IMG/VR virus record: IMGVR_UViG_3300044609_001915
Location: 1 to 44,629 of that record
Source of the DNA: a virus
Reading direction: 5' to 3' (one strand)
Length of the DNA stretch: 44,629 bases
Part shown: positions 24,870 through 32,613 of the stretch, one piece after another
How the letters are laid out: the number at the start of each line of letters is the position of its first letter
How positions within the stretch are numbered: the first letter of the stretch is position 1
Translations under genes and position numbers: made by a program
Notes under the pieces: model-generated
Database searches by the model: none
The model's input: only the letters and a program-made list of their open reading frames with translations
Told to the model about the DNA's origin: nothing

Positions 24870-25425
24870 CAGCCTTGGGCCCTTGGTCCTATACCACGGC
24901 TGCGATAAAGAAGTAGCTGAATCGGTACTTCTCGGCAAGGAACCGTTAAAGCCGAGTGAAAACGACTACGACTGGCTTGGACATGGAATCTACTTCTGGG
25001 TAGACAGCCCAGAAAGAGCGTTGGACTGGGCCAAAGTAAGGAGAAAGACCCCATCCGTTGTAGGAGCCTTTGCCTACCCGGGTCATTGCCTCAACTTGAC
25101 TGATTACGGGGTAATGAACGAACTTGCCCTTGCCTACCAAGCCACCAAAAAGATCTCAGAGGCTGCAGGCACGCCCATCCCCGAGAACTCTTCAAGGCAA
25201 AACGGCATTTTCATGAAGCGACAACTGGATTGCGCTGTCATTGAAATGGTCCACGAAATCCGCAAGGCAGAAAGAATGGATGCCTATGACACCGTCTATG
25301 GCGTCTTTGAAGAAGGGAACTTTGTCTACCCAGGTGCAGCATTCAAGGACAAAACCCATGTACAGATCGCCATTCGCAGCCCAGCGATGATCTTGGGTTA
25401 CTTCCGAGTAGAGGGAATGACCTGA
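24850..25425 (+). CDS. PARP-like ADP-ribosyltransferase toxin candidate
   Basis: 191 residues. LVLYHGCDKEVAE (H16) and DWLGHGIYFWVDSPERALDWA (Y48) match the H and Y blocks of H-Y-[EDQ] ADP-ribosyltransferases, where PARPs show HG(S/T/C) and GxGIYF. Near the C-terminus, HVQIAIRSPAMILGYF supplies a Gln in the position of the third catalytic residue. The predicted reaction is transfer of ADP-ribose from NAD to a nucleic acid or protein. It overlaps its small upstream partner by 20 bases, the layout of a toxin pair. The exact target and family are not visible, and base use is less GC-rich than the replication genes next to it. Confidence 0.68.
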   Translation: MPRRPHNSLGPLVLYHGCDKEVAESVLLGKEPLKPSENDYDWLGHGIYFWVDSPERALDWAKVRRKTPSVVGAFAYPGHCLNLTDYGVMNELALAYQATKKISEAAGTPIPENSSRQNGIFMKRQLDCAVIEMVHEIRKAERMDAYDTVYGVFEEGNFVYPGAAFKDKTHVQIAIRSPAMILGYFRVEGMT

Positions 25426-25428
25426 AGG

Positions 25429-25443
25429 CGGTCTTCGAGACCG
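25429..25443. terminator. Hairpin CGGTCT-TCG-AGACCG
   Basis: 6-bp perfect stem immediately after the toxin stop, followed by TTCAATC. Likely weak terminator. The rest of the 25426-25697 gap holds GC-rich inverted segments and a possible end of the leftward primase transcript, but no convincing gene. Confidence 0.4.
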
Positions 25444-25697
25444 TTCAATCAAGCAGGGAGAAACGAGGGAGAGCCGCTTATCCCCCGCTGAATCCCTGCC
25501 CACAGCAGCGGGGTGGGCCTGCGGGGGACTGGGGGCGCAGGGGAACTCTGTTTTTCCTGGTGATGCCCACCGGGAAGCGGAGCTGCGGTGAAGAAGAGAA
25601 AAGCCAGTCCCCCTCTCCCCCCTTCCTTCTCATCCCTGTTCGTCACAGGGTTGATGTGGGGGAAACGAGCGGCTCCCCCAGGGATGTCCCCGCTCCC

Positions 25698-28496
25698 TCA
25701 GGAACCGAGCTCTGCCGTGGCCCGGTACAGCAGGCCACCACGGGGGCCCTGCGTGACCTCTCCGACACCCAGCTGGCCCAGGGCCTGCATGGCCTGTTCG
25801 GCCAGAGCCGCGCTGATGCCCTTCTTCTCGCGGCTGTTCATCTGCTGGCGCAACTGCGCCCAGCTCACAGCTCCCTTGGCTTTCCGCGCGAGGGTGTGGA
25901 TACGGCGCATCAAGGACGACACCCCACCCGCATCGGCATCGGCTGCCGCCTGCTCGTGGAAGCCAAGCGCCCAGGCATCGAGCTGATCGACCAGATCAAT
26001 CGCCAGCTGCAACGTGGTGGCCGGCACCTCCAGCGCTTCCTCCACACGGGCCACCACCAGCTGAAGCAGGTGGAGCAGCAACGCCACCCGCAGCACCTTG
26101 CCCGCTGACTTGCCGTACAACGCCCCTTGCGCGTCAAGCCGGGCCTGCTGAGCCTGGATCTGTTTGCTGTGCTCGTAGGCACTGAAGGCTTCGATCGCCT
26201 CGGCATCGAGCTGGTATTGCTTGGCAGGGAGCGTGTAGATCCGCCTGGCGTACACCTCCAGCGACTGCATCGCCGCGTTCACCGCCGCCACCCCTTCGTG
26301 GCTGACGACCGTGGGCAGCGGCAGCGTGCTCTCCGGCAGAGGCGAGAACAGAAAACGGGCCCACTTGCCTGACGGATCGCCCCCTTTGATCAGCTCCCGC
26401 AGCACGCCGGGCTGGATGGCGCCGTAGATGCTCACCTGGCAGCGCTCGTAGCTGCGATCACCCGCCGTCACCCGCAGGGAGGTGAAGGCATGGCCATCGA
26501 ACAGCTCCAGCAGCTGTTGTTCATCGGCGCCCTTGCCGGATCGGTAGGCATTCATCGCCCCGAACAGGCCCGACAACTCATCGCGCAGCACCAGCACGCT
26601 CAGCCCGCGCTTGTCGAGCTCATGCAGCAGTGCCACCAGGGCTTCGCCGGTGTAGTCCTGGATCTGGATGTGGATCGGAACCGGCTTCGGGGGGCGCTCG
26701 TCCTTGCGCTTGGACTCCTTGCACTGATCTCGCCAGTGCTCCATCACCCTGCTGTTCTCAGCCGCCATCTCCCGGATCAGCTCCCGCGCCGGTCGGCGCA
26801 CCAGCAGCTTCTCCAGCGGGGTCTTCTTCTGGCCGGAGCGGCCCACCGTGGCCACGTAGAGGTTTGCCGGCGTGACGAAGTCGGTGTAAGGGTTGCCGCA
26901 GAGGCTCGTGCCCAGCTTCACCAAGCCGCTGATGCCGGCCAGGTAGGTGGTGGCCACCACGTGATCGCAGTACGGCAGATGCTCGGTGACCCGGCGCAGG
27001 GCCAGAGCCAGAGGCTCTGGAAACAGCCGGTCCAACGCAATCGGCGGCCGCGCCTTCTGCCGAGCCAGGTCAAGCTCGATCGCACTTGCCTCCTGCAGCA
27101 GCACCTCCTGTTGCTCCGCCTCCAGCCGCACCGCGGTGAGCAGCTGACGCAACTCGACCGGATGGAGTTCGGACGCATCTGCCAGCTCACCCAGCAGCAG
27201 CTCCTGTTCGGTGGGCGACTGATGCTTTGCGACAGCGTCCTGCAACCGGTCGCGGCATTCCTCACGGCTCAGCAGCGGAGGTTCGCCCGGATCGGCAGGG
27301 TCTGCCTCCGCTGAGGCGCTGGTGCTGGCCCGCCGGCTGTCTCCGCGACGCCCCCAGCGCCTGGTGCGATCTCCTGCCAACCACTGGTAACGGCCCAGCG
27401 CCCACTCGGGATTGGCATGACAGCACCTGCCGGATTCAATGCCGCTCAGCACCCGCTCGGCCTTGTCTTCGATGCCGAGGGCGCTGATCGCCTGCAGCAG
27501 CAGTTGCTCGGCATCCCCCTCGAAGCGCAGCCCCTGCTGTTGCAGCAGGTTGAGCCAGCTGTAGATCTCCTTGGCAAAGCCCGTGAGCTGCAGGCTGCGA
27601 TCCCCTACAGCGGCTTCACCGGTGCCGTAGGGGCGCTCTCCATTCAGCACCGCCTTCGCTTTCTCGCCGATCAGCTCGATCAGACGCGGCACCTTGGCAG
27701 CAGGACTGTTCTGGGCAGGCATCCGCTGTTCAACCGGCTCTGTCGTGGGTGAAGCAGCAGGCGGAACCGCAGGCTCATGCCTGACCACCGGGAAAATCCC
27801 GATCGACTCCAGGTCTGCCACCTCCACAAAGCGGTGGGCCGCCTCGTGGTTGATCAGCTCATAGGGGCCGCTTCCGTTCTGCGTAGGCGCACAGACCGAC
27901 ACCCGGGTGCCGGCCAGCACCTCACCGCGATGCAAGCCACCCTTTTCAGTACTGAAGTTGCAGTACAGACCTCCCCCTGGGCGCTGCCAGCTGGCCATGG
28001 CATCAGCCACCCGCACGTAGATGTGCACCCCGCCAGTGGGGGTTCGCTCCATCCGGGTTTCAGTGAGCACCGGATAGCGATCCAGAAGCGCCATCCAGTC
28101 AGCCTCCAGATCCTGGACACTGCCGTAGTTCTTGGTGTCGAAATCAATCGACACCACTTCTGTCGACGGGATGATCGCCAGCCCCAGCTCCTTCCCCAGT
28201 TGCTCGGCGACCGCGATCCGCTCCAGAAGCTCCTCCCGGCCAGCGCGCATGGCATGGCTGATGGCGCGGGGCTTGCCATCCGGCCGCCAGCAGGAGGGGT
28301 TCTTGCCCACGAAGGCCGGCACAGGCTGGCCGTTCTTGAGCACCGGCTCCCAGCGCCCCGAGTCCTTGTTCCTCTGACGCTTGGGATAGAGCTCAGCCGG
28401 CAGAGCCAACGGGATGACCGTCTGCAGCTGCAGGCCCAGCCCCGTGAGAGCACAGACCTCTGAGCGCAGGACCTCGTAGTAGGAGGGATCAATCAT
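25698..28496 (-). CDS. Primase-polymerase / DUF3987 replication protein
   Basis: 932 residues from ATG 28496, chosen because GGAGGG lies four bases before it; ATG 28508 would add four residues. The N-terminal third is a prim-pol-like domain: VSIDFDTKNYGSVQ (about residue 117) with the Asp pair expected at the metal site, and ERTPTGGVHIYVRV. A linker with HTH-like helices follows. The C-terminal half is a DUF3987 helicase-like ATPase with a P-loop variant VGRSGQKKTPLEKLL (about 552-566) and later IQDYTGEALVALL and LSVLVLRDELSGL segments. Such fused primase-helicases start replication of satellites, plasmids and tycheposon-like elements. The start codon lies inside a 25-bp palindrome, suggesting tight control. 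Confidence 0.85.
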   Translation of the reverse strand: MIDPSYYEVLRSEVCALTGLGLQLQTVIPLALPAELYPKRQRNKDSGRWEPVLKNGQPVPAFVGKNPSCWRPDGKPRAISHAMRAGREELLERIAVAEQLGKELGLAIIPSTEVVSIDFDTKNYGSVQDLEADWMALLDRYPVLTETRMERTPTGGVHIYVRVADAMASWQRPGGGLYCNFSTEKGGLHRGEVLAGTRVSVCAPTQNGSGPYELINHEAAHRFVEVADLESIGIFPVVRHEPAVPPAASPTTEPVEQRMPAQNSPAAKVPRLIELIGEKAKAVLNGERPYGTGEAAVGDRSLQLTGFAKEIYSWLNLLQQQGLRFEGDAEQLLLQAISALGIEDKAERVLSGIESGRCCHANPEWALGRYQWLAGDRTRRWGRRGDSRRASTSASAEADPADPGEPPLLSREECRDRLQDAVAKHQSPTEQELLLGELADASELHPVELRQLLTAVRLEAEQQEVLLQEASAIELDLARQKARPPIALDRLFPEPLALALRRVTEHLPYCDHVVATTYLAGISGLVKLGTSLCGNPYTDFVTPANLYVATVGRSGQKKTPLEKLLVRRPARELIREMAAENSRVMEHWRDQCKESKRKDERPPKPVPIHIQIQDYTGEALVALLHELDKRGLSVLVLRDELSGLFGAMNAYRSGKGADEQQLLELFDGHAFTSLRVTAGDRSYERCQVSIYGAIQPGVLRELIKGGDPSGKWARFLFSPLPESTLPLPTVVSHEGVAAVNAAMQSLEVYARRIYTLPAKQYQLDAEAIEAFSAYEHSKQIQAQQARLDAQGALYGKSAGKVLRVALLLHLLQLVVARVEEALEVPATTLQLAIDLVDQLDAWALGFHEQAAADADAGGVSSLMRRIHTLARKAKGAVSWAQLRQQMNSREKKGISAALAEQAMQALGQLGVGEVTQGPRGGLLYRATAELGS

Positions 28497-28506
28497 TGAT
28501 CCCTCC
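28482..28506. promoter_or_regulatory. 25-bp perfect palindrome covering ribosome site and start of the primase
   Basis: Arms GGAGGGATCAAT and ATTGATCCCTCC flank a single centre base. On the leftward mRNA the palindrome contains both the ribosome site (GGAGGG) and the ATG, so it can fold into a hairpin that hides them. On DNA it could equally be the operator of a dimeric repressor. Confidence 0.75.
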
Positions 28507-28589
28507 AAAAACAGATCTGGCTGCCTTGATGTAACAGCGGCTGCAGCGCTGCCTTGCGTTGCGATAATTTCATGGCTTCGCTTCCTGTT

Positions 28590-28620
28590 CCCCGTTGCCC
28601 TGCCAGGCGCGGGGATTTTT
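28590..28620 (+). terminator. Rho-independent terminator reading rightward, in the primase leader
   Basis: CCCCG...CGGGG stem with an inner GCC/GGC pairing, followed by ATTTTTATT on the + strand. There is no rightward gene upstream of it, only a GATAAT -10-like hexamer at 28563-28568. It therefore may end a short RNA of about 50 bases that is antisense to the leader of the primase mRNA. Confidence 0.5.
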
Positions 28621-28852
28621 ATTGCCCCTCCCCTTGCTCGAAACAGCGCAGCTGGTCCAGGCCGGAATCAAGCAGAGCCCTTGCCACAGCTGAGCGCGTG
28701 GTCGCAAGACGCACGGCCATACGGTCGATCTCTGCAATCACATCTGGCTGAACTTTGACGTTCAGCTGCTCAGTCGGCCGCGGCTGAATCCTGAACACGT
28801 GAGGAATCCGAGGGGACTCATAAAGTCTTCTCAGAAAGCCGAAAGTATCCAC
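28619..28852 (-). CDS. Ribbon-helix-helix regulator upstream of the primase
   Basis: 77 residues from GTG 28852; a later GTG near 28803 would give a 59-residue form. LNVKVQPDVIAEIDRMAVRL followed by ATTRSAVARALLDSGLDQL is a typical RHH of the CopG/plasmid copy-control kind. It is transcribed toward the primase with a 122-base leader between them, and the gap to the divergent excisionase-like gene contains an 11-bp inverted repeat that overlaps its start. It probably represses both itself and replication, setting copy number. Confidence 0.7.
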   Translation of the reverse strand: MDTFGFLRRLYESPRIPHVFRIQPRPTEQLNVKVQPDVIAEIDRMAVRLATTRSAVARALLDSGLDQLRCFEQGEGQ

Positions 28853-28896
28853 TCCCAGCTTGCCCCCCAGTTTTGGGAGGGAAGTTGGGAGTGGAT
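28847..28896. promoter_or_regulatory. 11-bp inverted repeat, operator for divergent genes
   Basis: ATCCACTCCCA (28847-28857) and TGGGAGTGGAT (28886-28896) are perfectly complementary, and a further TTGGGAG half site lies between them in direct orientation. The repeat sits in the divergent gap between the RHH regulator and the excisionase-like gene, and overlaps the RHH start. Likely RHH operator; part of a replication origin is an alternative. Confidence 0.6.
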
Positions 28897-28947
28897 TGAA
28901 TCTTTCGCCACGGGCAATCTTTCAGCAACGCCACATCAGGGCACAAG

Positions 28948-29232
28948 ATGGACAACGTGGTCACTGAACTGACGGCTCAGCTGCAACAGCTCTCAGCCCA
29001 GCTCAAACTGCTCAATGCCCAAAGCCAGCCGCAGCAGGCCACCAAGGCAAGCCCTTGGCTACCCCTGCGCGAGGCGGCCCCACTGCTGCACTGCAAATCG
29101 CCAAGGGCACTGAAGGCCAGGATCCTGCGCGGGGGCTTCCCTCCGGACTGCTACCGCCAACTGCCCTCCCCCACTGGCAAGCGACACACCTACCTGGTGA
29201 ACGTGGAGCGCTATCTCAAGACGCTGCGCTGA
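28948..29232 (+). CDS. Excisionase-like small DNA-binding protein
   Basis: 94 residues. A coiled N-terminus of about 25 residues (LTAQLQQLSAQLKLLNAQ) is followed by a winged-helix-like domain: WLPLREAAPLLHCKSPRALK, then ARILRGGFP and a basic wing GKRHTYLVNVERYL. This layout is common for MerR-like excisionases and helper DNA-binders. It is divergent from the RHH regulator and close to the integrase, so it may steer integration versus excision. Assignment is by fold pattern and context. Confidence 0.6.
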   Translation: MDNVVTELTAQLQQLSAQLKLLNAQSQPQQATKASPWLPLREAAPLLHCKSPRALKARILRGGFPPDCYRQLPSPTGKRHTYLVNVERYLKTLR

Positions 29233-29261
29233 GCCCCTGAAGGCCGATCGACAGCGGGGCC

Positions 29262-30602
29262 ATGATGAGGGGCGTTCAGCCCACAGACTCGATGGCTCGA
29301 CATAGACGCCTTGGGGCTCTCGCTATAGCGACCTGCGCAGTCCTCGGGATCAGCAGCTCCACCCTGGCCCAGACGGCCGACAACAAAGCCGACACCCCCA
29401 AGCCCGCTCCAGGGGAGGTGATTGAACGGGAGTCCGATCTGGACTGGAAGAACCCAAGAGCAGGGGGGATCGAGTGGTCCAAGCTGATCAAGGTGACCTC
29501 GAAGCTATCCGGCAGCTCTTATTACGTCGTTCTTGATCGTGATTACAAGAAAGACGGAAACAACGGTCTGACTGAGGGGATGATCACCCGCTGGAGCAGC
29601 GACTCAGTCACCGGCTACGAATACATGCATGGAGGCTGTGGCTTCTGGACCTGCACCGGCGGATCAGACTTCCGCGAATTTTCTGGAACGGTCGAACTCT
29701 TCTATGCAGGCGAATCGTTCCTGCTCTACGGCAACGATGGCGAATATTCCCTGCCGCAGAAATTCATTGACGCCGTCATCGCAGGCAAAGGCGATCAACC
29801 GCTCTCGATCAAGCTTTCCAAAGGCCGGCGCTCCAGCGTGGTGTTTCCGATTGGCAAGGAAACCCTTCAATCACTATCAAGACTCTTCCAGATGGAGACC
29901 AAGAGCTGGACAAAACCTCAGCTCTCCATCGCTGTTGGACGTGCAAGCAAATCGAATCTCGCCGCTGAGGACCTGATTCCCCGCGTCATCCCATCTGTTG
30001 TCTCCATCAGAAGCGACAAGGCTCTTGGCAGTGGCTTTGTCTTCTCGCCTGACGGCCTGATCATGACCAACAGGCATGTCATCGCCGGCAGCGGCGTGGG
30101 CAAGTATCAGGTCACTGCCGACAACGGTGCCAAGACAGAAGCCGTCCTTGTCTATGTGGACAAGAAGCTCGACTTTGCCCTGCTGAAGACCGATTCCAAG
30201 ATCTCAGCACCACCGATTCCCGTCTGCTACATGGCCTATCCGAAGGCCGGGCAGGATGTGATTGCCATTGGATCTCCAGACGGAATCGCTGGAACAGTCA
30301 CCAAAGGCGTGGTGAGTGCAGTCCGTAAACCTGTTGATCAACTCAAGGGACTTGCCCCCGAAAACGTCCTGTTGATTCAGCACGATGCGGCGATCAGCCC
30401 CGGCAACAGTGGCGGCCCATTGGTGAACGCCCGCGGGGAGCTGCTTGGGGTCAACACCTATGGAATAGCGGGCTCTGATCGCTTGAATCAGAACATCAAC
30501 TTTGCAATTTCGATCATCGACATCCTCAAGGCACTGGAACTGCGGGCACCGGCAACAGTGAAGGGAGCTCCACTCACAGCCTGCGGGAACCTCAGCAGCT
30601 GA
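29262..30602 (+). CDS. HtrA/Deg-like trypsin-family serine protease, secreted
   Basis: 446 residues. A signal peptide (RHRR then ALAIATCAVLGISSSTLAQ) sends it to the periplasm. Residues about 55-240 are a domain not found in common HtrA. The protease domain has the full triad: H272 in MTNRHVI, D304 in LDFALLK, and S383 in SPGNSGGPLV. No PDZ domain follows, so it differs from DegP. The role on the element is unknown: it may remove misfolded periplasmic proteins, shed host receptors or be plain cargo. It ends 1 base before the convergent integrase gene. Start alternatives ATG 29265 and 29292. Confidence 0.85.
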   Translation: MMRGVQPTDSMARHRRLGALAIATCAVLGISSSTLAQTADNKADTPKPAPGEVIERESDLDWKNPRAGGIEWSKLIKVTSKLSGSSYYVVLDRDYKKDGNNGLTEGMITRWSSDSVTGYEYMHGGCGFWTCTGGSDFREFSGTVELFYAGESFLLYGNDGEYSLPQKFIDAVIAGKGDQPLSIKLSKGRRSSVVFPIGKETLQSLSRLFQMETKSWTKPQLSIAVGRASKSNLAAEDLIPRVIPSVVSIRSDKALGSGFVFSPDGLIMTNRHVIAGSGVGKYQVTADNGAKTEAVLVYVDKKLDFALLKTDSKISAPPIPVCYMAYPKAGQDVIAIGSPDGIAGTVTKGVVSAVRKPVDQLKGLAPENVLLIQHDAAISPGNSGGPLVNARGELLGVNTYGIAGSDRLNQNINFAISIIDILKALELRAPATVKGAPLTACGNLSS

Positions 30603-30603
30603 A

Positions 30604-31743
30604 TCAGGACGCTGCCCTGAGCACCGCCTGGAGCGACTCCATCTCGTGGGCGTCAAACCAGCGCTGGTAGACGCTGCTGTGCACCGCAAGGCTGTGGCCC
30701 ATCGACTTGGCCGCCAGCGAGGGGGAGATCTTCGGGTTGTGAATCGCCCGCACCGCCCAGGCGTGGCGCAGGTCGTAGGGCTGGAACTCTGCTCCGGCCC
30801 GGCGGAATGCCTGCCCCATCAGTGCACCCACGTCACGGTGGCTTCGCTCCGGATTGAACCCCGGCAGCCGCTTGTTGTGCAGGGACCAACGCTCGATCCA
30901 TTCGGGGGGCAGAGCCAGCGACTGGCGGGCCCCGGTCTTGCCATCGGCAATGCGCAGCAGTCCGGACGGTTGCACCTCAGCGAACAACAGCGCTTCATGG
31001 GGCCGGCAGCCGTACACAGCGGCAACCGCAACAGGCCACTGCCACGCGGCTGAGAGTCGATCGATCAAGGCTTCGATCGCCTCATCCTTGGGCAGATCAC
31101 GGGGCGCCTGGCTGCGGGACGCGCTGTAACCCTTGCCAAGTTCCCGCAGTTGGGACACCAGTGCATCGGGCCAATCGAGCGCACGGGCAACGGTGGCCGC
31201 GGCCTGGGATGACCGCCGTCGTGAGCGGCTGCCGGATGGCGTTGCTTCCACCAAGGCCACCAGGTGCTCAGGCAACAGAGGGCCGATGTCCAGCAGCGGC
31301 GCCAAGGGAGCGTCGTAATCCACCTTCCAGCTGTCGTCCGCTGAGGGGCCTCTGCGGCGTTGCTTTCTCCACCACTGATGGGTGATCCGGATGGCCTGCC
31401 GGCCGCTGATCCCCTCAGGCTGGTCTGGAACGGCCGCCGGCTTCCTCTGACGCCCTCTGGGCATCCAGGGAGCCCAATCGAATGCCTCCAGCCCGAGGCG
31501 ATGGCGCTCCAGTGCATTGCCCAGCTGCTCAGCCAGCTGCAGCGACTCCGTGGCCTGATCCGGGTAGGCAAGACCGGTGCTGATGCGGTGCTGCCTGGGC
31601 TCAGAGCCGGGCGGGTCTGTCGGCCGCGGCGGCATGGTCGCCCGCAGGCGCACCCGACCACCCGCCACATCGAGGGTGACCCCGTGACCTTTCAGCTTCA
31701 GAGCAGCGTTCTGGCGGGCCAGCCAGGGGTCGGAGGGGGGCAC
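30604..31743 (-). CDS. int: Tyrosine recombinase (integrase)
   Basis: 379 residues from GTG 31743. Catalytic residues are visible: R247 (YGCRPHEAL), K269 (DGKTG), R326 in YDLRHAW, H350 in KSMGH and nucleophile Y359 (SSVYQRWF). The N-terminal half holds an arm-binding region (GGRVRLRATMPPRP) and a core-binding helix bundle. It joins attP at 31887-31935 to a host tRNA-Arg(CCU) gene and cuts it out again. The arm sites at 31748-31809 lie directly upstream of its start and so probably also regulate its promoter. Closest in style to cyanobacterial prophage and tycheposon-type integrases. Confidence 0.92.
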   Translation of the reverse strand: MPPSDPWLARQNAALKLKGHGVTLDVAGGRVRLRATMPPRPTDPPGSEPRQHRISTGLAYPDQATESLQLAEQLGNALERHRLGLEAFDWAPWMPRGRQRKPAAVPDQPEGISGRQAIRITHQWWRKQRRRGPSADDSWKVDYDAPLAPLLDIGPLLPEHLVALVEATPSGSRSRRRSSQAAATVARALDWPDALVSQLRELGKGYSASRSQAPRDLPKDEAIEALIDRLSAAWQWPVAVAAVYGCRPHEALLFAEVQPSGLLRIADGKTGARQSLALPPEWIERWSLHNKRLPGFNPERSHRDVGALMGQAFRRAGAEFQPYDLRHAWAVRAIHNPKISPSLAAKSMGHSLAVHSSVYQRWFDAHEMESLQAVLRAAS

Positions 31744-31747
31744 CGGA

Positions 31748-31809
31748 TTTGCCTAACCATTTGCCTAATCGTGGTCGATCCGGGCCGATTTGCCTAGTTT
31801 TTTGCCTAA
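31748..31809 (+). promoter_or_regulatory. attP left arm: four integrase arm-type sites in two pairs
   Basis: Direct repeats TTTGCCTA(A/G) start at 31748, 31760, 31789 and 31801. Within each pair the starts are exactly 12 bp apart. They lie between the integrase start and the core, the place for arm-binding sites. Confidence 0.8.
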
Positions 31810-31886
31810 CGCCAAAGCCTCGTGGAAGCGGCTTTTTCGGCCCTTGCTTCCCTGAAAACCCTTGCCGCAACTGGGCATTTGAAGCA

Positions 31887-31935
<49 letters not shown>

Positions 31936-31968
31936 GGGCCTGAATCCCCGACTGGCGTCCCAGGGGCT

Positions 31969-31989
31969 CTTGCCTAGCGGTTTGCCTAA
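31969..31989 (+). promoter_or_regulatory. attP right arm: one pair of integrase arm-type sites
   Basis: CTTGCCTAG (31969) and TTTGCCTAA (31981) again are spaced 12 bp apart, on the other side of the core. Together with the left arm they form a full P-core-P' arrangement with three pairs. Confidence 0.75.
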
Positions 31990-32045
31990 CGCTGGCTGGA
32001 AAAGGCTGATGCCCATAGGCTCAGCTCGACACAAAAGAGCCAGCC

Positions 32046-32555
32046 GTGGCGGCTGATGACCCCCTGACCCCGGCCGAAAGGCTCTTCGCGGAAGCCGGCT
32101 ACAGCAGGCTCCAGTACCTGGCATGGCGGGTTGGGTCGCTGCCCATGCTGGAGGTACAGGCCGCATTAAACGCCGTTGGCAGCGGCTGGCCCGCAGAGGT
32201 GCTGGCAAAGCAACGCAGCGAAGCCACCCTGGCGCGGCGATGGATTGAGCAGCAGCAACAGCGCGACCGCAAGGTGCCGCCTGAGCCGGTCTCAACCCAG
32301 AGCAGCGGCAAGGCGTATGGCCCTTCCATGCCCTCTCGAGAAGCCATCGAGCTTCTTGAGAGGGAAGCCCAGGATCTCGGCACACACCACAGCTTCAAGG
32401 CGTTTGAGAAAGCGCTGAATCGTGCAGCCAAACGGGCGCGTGAGAACCCTGATCTGCTGCCGGTCCCCCTGGGCGGTCAACACAACGATTGGGAGCTCGT
32501 CGCACTCGGTCCGGGAGGGCATGGCGGGGCACACGTCGTCAGAAGGCAGCTTTAG
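32046..32555 (+). CDS. Hypothetical protein, paralogue of the next gene
   Basis: 169 residues. N-terminal LTPAERLFAEAGYSRLQYLAW and C-terminal FEKALNRAAKRAREN...PVPLGGQHNDWELVALGPGG align with LTAESLFLQAGQSQIAYLNW and FNKALWRAAKAFRQK...PEPLGGAGEGWALAGLGDGG of the following protein. The two therefore share both ends and differ by an inserted middle. Helical, no known domain. Duplicated genes of this kind suggest a subunit pair or diverged immunity proteins. First gene after attP. Confidence 0.6.
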   Translation: MAADDPLTPAERLFAEAGYSRLQYLAWRVGSLPMLEVQAALNAVGSGWPAEVLAKQRSEATLARRWIEQQQQRDRKVPPEPVSTQSSGKAYGPSMPSREAIELLEREAQDLGTHHSFKAFEKALNRAAKRARENPDLLPVPLGGQHNDWELVALGPGGHGGAHVVRRQL

Positions 32556-32613
32556 AAGCACCACCAGTAGTGGTGGTAGCTGCTTGCACTCCAAATGCAG
32601 CGGCTAGCCTGAA

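Noticed and set aside
25449-25646. Small frame after the primase (leftward, 65 codons)
   Set aside because: Low-complexity Pro-rich sequence in a GC-rich non-coding stretch with hairpins; no native composition.
26490-28463. Long rightward frames opposite the primase
   Set aside because: They are antisense to the prim-pol/DUF3987 gene, whose protein has clear motifs; high GC keeps the shadow frames open.
30604-31743. Integrase as a transposase
   Set aside because: No terminal inverted repeats or target duplications; full tyrosine recombinase residues and an adjacent attP are present.
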